DNA from: Corynespora cassiicola
Taxonomy: Eukaryota; Ascomycota; Dothideomycetes; Pleosporales; Corynesporascaceae
Direction: 5' to 3'
Assembly (NCBI GenBank): GCA_022059125.1
Contig: JAEUWY010000015.1
Coordinates: forward strand, 992,001 to 1,056,000
DNA length: 64,000 nt
Part shown: positions 57,639-64,000 of the stretch, piece after piece
Position numbering within the stretch: position 1 is the first letter of the stretch
Layout: every line of letters starts with the position of its first letter
Made by a program: the position numbers and the translations under genes
The notes under the pieces: model-generated
Database searches by the model: none
Seen by the model: the letters and a program-made list of their open reading frames with translations, nothing else
What the model was told of the DNA's origin: nothing

Positions 57639-60498
57639 ATGTTTCGAAACCGGTACGTCTTGACACCACCCGCCCGCCGTGTGAGGCCCTGCCCGCCCGT
57701 CTGTCAGATGCGCGTCGCGCCCAAGGCCCCGGTCGACCTCTGGTACCGAACCTAACTGCGTCGTAGGAACAACTCCCAGAAGCCGAACGATGAGCTCTTG
57801 GAGACCTTCAGAGCCTCGTTCCCCCACCTCGCGCAGCAGCCCACGACGCGCTCGCAGTCCATTAGCAACCCCGCCGGCCCCTCTGGCCCGTCACTGACGG
57901 ATGCGCTCGATGTAGCACATCATCATGGTCGGTATGTTGCCCGTCGTGCCCGTCGTGCCTCTTGCCTGGCCGCGGCTCCCCCGACGCGATGCGCTGGCCG
58001 CGGCGCGTCCTTTTGCCATGTTGCGCCCACCACGCGCCCATGGCTACCCTTCTCCATCGTGTCTGCCTGCTAACCCTTCGTCTGCTGCAGCTCCTTTGGC
58101 GACCACGAGGATATCAAGGACCAGGACCCCACGCCTCGCGGCAACAACGAGCCCTGGAGGTTCACCCCATCTCTGCTCGACCCCAACAGCTTCGCCTTCG
58201 CATCTTTCGCCAACCAGCCTCCCGGCTACTACACGCCCACTCCGGGCGGCACCAACACCCTCTACCACAACCAGGCCGGCGACTTGCACACGCCCGGCTT
58301 CAGCTTCGGCCTAGGAACTCCGCTCTCGCTGCCCACGTCAGAGGGCGGTGTACACGCCGGCCAAACGGCGCCTGCCCCCCAACTGCACGGCTTTAATCCC
58401 CACGCCCTCGCCGCCCATCACCACTTCCAAAACCAGAACCCGTTCGCCCTCCAGCCCCAGCACCCAGCCTCATTTGCGCCCCACCAATTCTCCCACCAGC
58501 CCTCTGCCTTTGAACATGGCCCTCTGCAGCAGACCCATGAAGACTCGCCCATGGACAATATTGTTCCTGAGGTGGAGATGCAGGAGCAGTCGCCCTTGGT
58601 TAGCTTCGCGCCAGCCCCCACGTTTAATGAAAGCATCCACGCCCAGCCCGCCGTGCCCCAACTCCATAATCAAAAGTAAGTCGAGCGCGTAATTAGCTCG
58701 TATCCCTTGGTGTTGCGGGCTGCCCGCTAAACAGTCTCAGTTTTCGATATCACGTTACCTTGAATGCGCCGACAGCCATGATCAAACACGCCGATGAGAT
58801 CCCCGTTACCTATCTCAACAAAGGTCAAGCCTATTCAATCTCGCTCGTGGACACCATTCCAGTCCAAACGGCTTCGGCGCCTCTCAAGTACCGTACCTTT
58901 GTTCGCATCTCCTTTGAAGACGAGCAGCAGCGCCAGCGTCCAGCCGCCTGCTGGCAGCTGTGGAAGGAGGGGCGTGGCACCAACGAGGCGCACCAGCGAG
59001 GAGGCCGTCTCCAAGCCGTCGAATTCGTCGACCCTAGCCAGGTCGGGGGAGGAGAGGTCCAGGGACGACCAAAAGTCGAACTCGAGTCTGCCTCTTTCGA
59101 TGGCTTCGCTGTAACCTGGACCCCCGTGCACAATGCTGCTCCCGAATGCTCCATCGCCGTTCGTTTCAACTTCCTCTCCACCGACTTCAGCCATTCCAAG
59201 GGTGTCAAAGGCATCCCAGTCCGCTTGTGTGCCAAAACGGAGCTCCTCACGACCGTCCCGGGAACCCAGCCCGAAAACTCCAAGCCAGAGTTGTGCTACT
59301 GCAAAGTCAAGCTGTTCCGTGACCACGGTGCCGAGCGCAAGCTATCCAACGACGTTGCGCATGTTAAGAAGACCATCGACAAGCTCAAGCAACAGATTGC
59401 GCAGGTGGAATCAGGCATGAAGGACTTTGGCAAGCGGAAGCGCAGTGGTTCCATCTCCAAAGCTGCACCTAGCTCGAGGCCTGGCAAGGTTCCCAAGCAC
59501 AAGAGAACATGGTCCATGTCTTCCGCAAGCTCAAACTCTGGCGCTCGCCCGGCTGCCGAGGAAGACCTGCACATGAAACTGGCAACCTTGCAGGACATGT
59601 TCAGCTCTACCAGGCCCGCGAGCGTGCTCTACCTCAAGGGCGACGAACATGATGACCCGGACCTACACCCCGTGCAGCTCTCTGGAACCCCCCAGGATCT
59701 CTCTAAGATTGACACCAACGTGGATACGGCAATGTGGGAACGCCAGAGCTCCAACACTGGCAACGCCTCGTCCATTGTATCGCCTACGCCGAGCACGCAG
59801 TCTTTGCACTCCGAGGAACGTCGCGGCTCTACGTTTCGACAGCCCGCACCATTTCAACCCCCCTCTCGCATGTCCTCGAACGAATGGCGCAGCCTCCCTC
59901 AGACTGCTACTGGCGACCTCAAGCCGCTCGCTGGCATTCCTGCGGGCTCTGATGTTCCGACAAAGGTCCAGAGGCCGTACAGTGACGATCATGCCCTTTC
60001 TGGGTGGATCGAAGCCTTGGGTGTCGATCAGACGTACCAACCGCCACCCGAACCCATGTTGAAGCCAGGTACGAAGTTCCCATCCCAGTCTCGTCGCATC
60101 ATATGCTAATTATATCTGCAGTCGCGTGTTTCTTTGTTCAACCCAGGATCGCGGGCAAACAGCCCGACGACAATTATTTCCGAGCGGTATATGTTATGGA
60201 AAGGACCGTCAAGGCACTGGTTGGGGCAATCGCAATGAAGATCAACATCGAACCCACCAAGATCACACGGACCATCCGCATCAACCAGAAGGGGCTGCAA
60301 ATCCTGATGGATGACGACGCAGTTCAGGAAATACCCGAACAACAGGACATGACGGCCGAATTCCACGAGATCGCAGCGCCGCAACAGCCCATGAAGCGCG
60401 AATGGGACGCAGGCCCCACGGATATTCAGGTCGACGGCGACATTGGAGTAATCGAGAACGTAAACTCCACGGGCTTCGAGCTTCGTCTTCTCTTCTGA
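57639..60498 (+). CDS. grhl: Grainyhead/CP2-family transcription factor (CSP-2-like)
   Basis: Five exons, 57639..57652, 57767..57931, 58091..58675, 58741..60068 and 60122..60498, 822 aa; introns 114, 159, 65 and 53 bp. The first coding exon is 14 nt (MFRN and part of Arg). Residues 1-254 are Pro/His/Gln-rich with SFGDHEDIKDQDPTPRG. The CP2 DNA-binding domain opens with exon 4 (FRYHVTLNAPTAM, VTYLNKGQAYSISL) and continues through YRTFVRISFEDEQQRQ, FDGFAVTWTP, FLSTDFSHSKGVKGIP and CYCKVKLFRDHGAERKLSND. A Ser-rich linker follows. Exon 5 encodes the C-terminal ubiquitin-like/dimerisation region (RIAGKQPDDNYFRAVYVM, RTIRINQKGLQILMDD, GFELRLLF). The Neurospora homologue CSP-2 controls conidial separation and cell-wall remodelling, so a similar developmental role is likely. 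Nuclear. Confidence 0.9.
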
Positions 60499-63400
60499 TA
60501 ACCTGACATCGACGGCTTCTTCGACCTTGCAACCTAATGACCGTATGTAATGACACTGTACTATCATGTACGCTGAAAGCGCCGGGTCGTCGCTTTCTGG
60601 ATGTGCTATACTGGTCGATTCACTTCTTGGCGTTAAATTCTGATTCGAAGATACCACCGCTCCTTGCGAGCACTTTACATCCCTTTTGTTGATCCGTTCT
60701 ACGATACCCATTACATTAACTTTTACACCTTTTTGGCTTGGAGACCGACGGCGGACAAGCACACAAGGGAATTGCACCGCATTGGCGTACCACTACGTAC
60801 ACGAAGGCAGAAAGAGGAAAGTAATGGATGGAAGGTACACGTTTGGATACTCTATTTTGGGAGGAGCGATCAACTATGGATAAACATTTGTGTCGTTTTG
60901 GCAAAGATCGTTGCACTTCGTTCTAAGAGATAATCGAGCACCTTGCACCCATATTCCTACTCTTGTCGTTATTTCCTCTTTCTGCAAACGGGCCTTGTCT
61001 TCGCGGGCATCAACCCTACTGACAGCGGCTTTCCACAGTAACACGGCCGAACTTTGTCGCACTTCGAGCCGGTTCTGACAGACTGATGGAATGCGGTCGG
61101 CATAGGCATCGGAAGCGGTCGACTCCCAATAATGCCCCTGCGTTAGACCAATGCGAGTCAGGGTCCCCTGGCACTTCCTCCATTGATAGTGAGCCGGACG
61201 GAAAACAACAATTATAGGATTCGTTTTATACTTTGGACTTTTTTCACGATTCAGACTTGGACAGGAACCCTACGTGGATGAGGTCCCGTTACAGTTGTGC
61301 GCCGATCATGTACGCTTTCTCGTCGGAAATGCTGGGGAGTCCGGATATAGACCGACAGAATGCAGGATTCGGCCCGTCTTGTCTGGGTTTCCCAATCTGG
61401 AATATCAAGTGGCTGGGCGCGTGGTCGAGCTGGGTTTGAGGTTTTCGTTGGCAGATCCACCGGGCGTTGCTAGCGTCAGTGCCCTAATTTTTGGCGCCCG
61501 AAGCTTGTCGTCATTATACATGCTGCCACTGGCCAATGACGGAACCGCTACACTCAAAACTGACCTCTAGCAAATCTCAACCTTACCGTGTTGCCAGTGT
61601 TCATTCGTAGCCCCGGGACGCGCTTCGCCCTCGACAGACTCCTACTGTTCGGCTCGCAATCTGGCCAGAATCTGACGCGTCCCGTACAGCCCGTAAGGCC
61701 TCTGTTTCATGCCACCGTGGTCAAAGGATAACGAACAGTTGTCGGTAAAGCTCACCGCAACTCGTCGCAGTACTCTCTACATACGAGGCGCCGTCCTTGA
61801 GCCAATCAAGCGCGCCTCCTTACTCTGACGAGAGCACGACCAAGGATTCTTTGCAATGATTCAGACCGCTAGACGCCCTTGCCATAGATTGAGGACTGTC
61901 CGACGACGAATCAGTCTCCACGGGTGGGTATTGTCAAGCCACTCATGTAGCGCCAGACCAGATACGTAGGACAAGACTTTAGATTTCTTCTCGGCCACGA
62001 ATGGCCCTATTCCGCTGCCGCATTGACGGGAGTGACATTAAACGGAATGAACCCCAATGTCCCGCCACCCGTGCCGCTCCCGTCTCGTCCACCAGAAGTG
62101 CCGCTCCTACAACTCTAAGAGGTTTGGTAGAGCGCGAGCGCCGGCGTAGTCGCTCACGGGCGGTTACCTACTATCGTGACATTGAATGGATTCGCCACCG
62201 CACATACGTACACGAGCAATCTATGGCTCGTGGACTCCGACCCGCATGATCCCGGCTAAACGGGCGCAGACCAACTTCTTGTCCATATTTCTAACATTAG
62301 AAGGCACAGGAAAACCCTTGGGCTCGAAGCGAGCCCAGCGGCCGCTCACGGTTTATTGATCTACATGATCAACATGTAGACCTACCATACAAAGCCAACG
62401 GCCCATGAGCCACAGGCAACGGCACCCTCGCCACCATGAACGCGGGACCTGTGGCGAGTGCATCGAGCTACCCTTGACAATTGCCACAGCGGCTCACCCC
62501 CGAGTTCTCGTGATCGGATTGCGACCTGTCGTTTGGTGGAGGAATGGTCCGACGTTATGACTCTTACGCTTCGTCCGAACTTCTGGAACTGTTCGCTACG
62601 CAGGCGTACGTATACGCACCTGGACTCTTTGCCACCCGCTGTCATCATGAGATAGTGCGTGCTACCGAGGTGAAATGCGGGAGCGCCTGATATCCAGACT
62701 TCCCCTTCCGGACATGTTCCTCTTCGCGAAACGGCTCGGTGGATGCGAAACGTGGGGTTAAGCTTCTGAGCTGTACCCCTAGCTTACACCCTGTGCAGGG
62801 AAAGGCGCAGTAAGGTACGGTACAGCAGCACAAATCACAGTGCCGACTAGTCTGCTGCTTGCCACCTGGGCAGCCCGACACTGCCACAAGTCGTCTGGCC
62901 TCCCAGAGACCGTTGCCCTGCATTGAGTTGCGCAGCAATGACAGATGAATTTTTCAGCTGACCCTTTTCGAGCTTGCGCGTCGATTTCCACGACTGGAGT
63001 TGGACCCTTTTGCATGTGCTGCTGTGCGCAGCACGATGCATCGCCCTTGCATCGTCGCTTCCAGGGCCCAAGGTCTCCGGTACGAGCAGGATGTGGTCCC
63101 TAGTTCTTATCAGAGCCCACGTTATGCTCTCCACGCATCGCTGGGTCCGGCTCGATATCCGCACCCTGAACATCGAATCCTCCACCCCCTTCCAACCCAC
63201 CCCTAACGGCGTCGCTTTAACCGCGAAGCTCCGTTTCCCAACGGCCGTCCGCCAGCCTTGTGGCGCCCTATACATCGGATGTCAATAGGTTCGTCAGCTT
63301 ATACGAAATCTATTCGCCCGATTGCCCCAGGCGTGAGGATGCGCACGCTTGGCGCGAACACGACGGGACGGATGCGTCAAGCCACGGCGCGAGCAGAAGA

Positions 63401-64000
63401 GAAAGTCGCCCGTCCCGAAGCATGCATCGATGCCGAGCGCTGTGCCCGCAATCGGCTCGGCTTTGGCTACTCAGACGCACTGCAAGTATCAGCCGACCAG
63501 CAAAAAAACAGCGTTTCAAACTGCTCGACAACCCCGTGCTATGACGTCAAGGGATAGAGGGACAGGCTCACGATTTGAACCCCATTCTTGCGCAAAGGCC
63601 ATATCGGATCCAGATCACGCGGATTCGTGGGTTTTTTTTTGGCGCAATTCGCTACCAAATAAAATGAGATTTTCAATCTCTTCTGGCGCCCAGCGAGATC
63701 GGGTCCCTTTTGGCTAAATTGTGGGCTCACAAGGGCACAGAGGCAGCGAATCGCATACTGTGGCTGGAGCGTCCCTAGAGACGGACGGAATACTGCCGGT
63801 TGGGCCACGGCCGACGAGTCGCAAAAGAAGCAAAAAACAAAGCGTGAGGTTGGCCATGGTCCATGTCGAATTGCAGGAGCCACGTCAAAAGATGGCACAT
63901 CCCAGATCCCCGCAATACTGGCAAATATCACGCACGCACGCCTTGCGGATGGTCTATCACGATACCACGACCCGTGCGTGCGCCGCCGCCGCCGACGCCG
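60499..64000. other. 3.5-kb gene-free right end
   Basis: No frame longer than about 220 codons and none with a motif; the longest (60106-60777, -) is antisense to the CP2 gene. No tRNA, rRNA, tandem array or terminal repeat recognised. Confidence 0.5.

Noticed and set aside
63545..63610. tRNA-like B box (GGTTCAAATC) on the minus strand
   Set aside because: The flanks do not form a T stem and there is no A box or anticodon stem upstream.

Overview
The window is filamentous-fungal nuclear DNA (Pezizomycotina, probably Dothideomycetes such as Pleosporales; the class is an inference). Genes carry short introns (mostly 50-65 bp, GT..AG, with CTRAC-like branch points). Most products have clear ascomycete relatives: Argonaute, RNA14, GMH1, mitochondrial IF2, AcrB, CCR4, SEC14 and a Grainyhead/CP2 factor. 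I rebuilt the splice structures by hand, so several genes below exist only as multi-exon models.

Layout. 1-6.7 kb is accessory in character: an NLR-like (STAND) gene running off the left edge, a flavin monooxygenase, a perfectly phased 14-bp minisatellite and a short-chain reductase. 6.7-12.4 kb holds an F-box-like protein, an HNH-type zinc protein and a PDAP1/PP28 phosphoprotein. 14.4-29.4 kb is a housekeeping block: Argonaute, RNA14 divergent from GMH1, then mitochondrial IF2. 29.5-30.65 kb is an AT-rich, TpA-rich island that looks RIP-damaged. 31.9-40.5 kb holds AcrB, a mitochondrial hotdog thioesterase divergent from an ETFRF1/LYRM5-like LYR protein, and a methyltransferase. 42-49.1 kb holds CCR4, SEC14 and an unrecognised 646-aa protein. 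49.7-50.9 kb has a broken tRNA-Ser(GCU)-like element and a tiny two-exon secreted peptide gene. 53-60.5 kb holds an orphan coiled-coil protein and the CP2/Grainyhead factor. 60.5-64 kb shows no gene.

How the genes relate. Three genes act on RNA fate: Argonaute (small-RNA silencing), RNA14 (cleavage and polyadenylation) and CCR4 (deadenylation). They are interleaved with unrelated genes, so I do not call a cluster. The best functional pairing is the 365-bp divergent promoter shared by the acyl-thioesterase-like gene and the ETFRF1-like gene. Both are probably mitochondrial and both point to acyl-CoA oxidation and ETF.

No CRISPR, rRNA or intact transposon was seen. Three introns (in RNA14, GMH1 and SEC14) are multiples of three without an in-frame stop, so naive ORF calls read through them.
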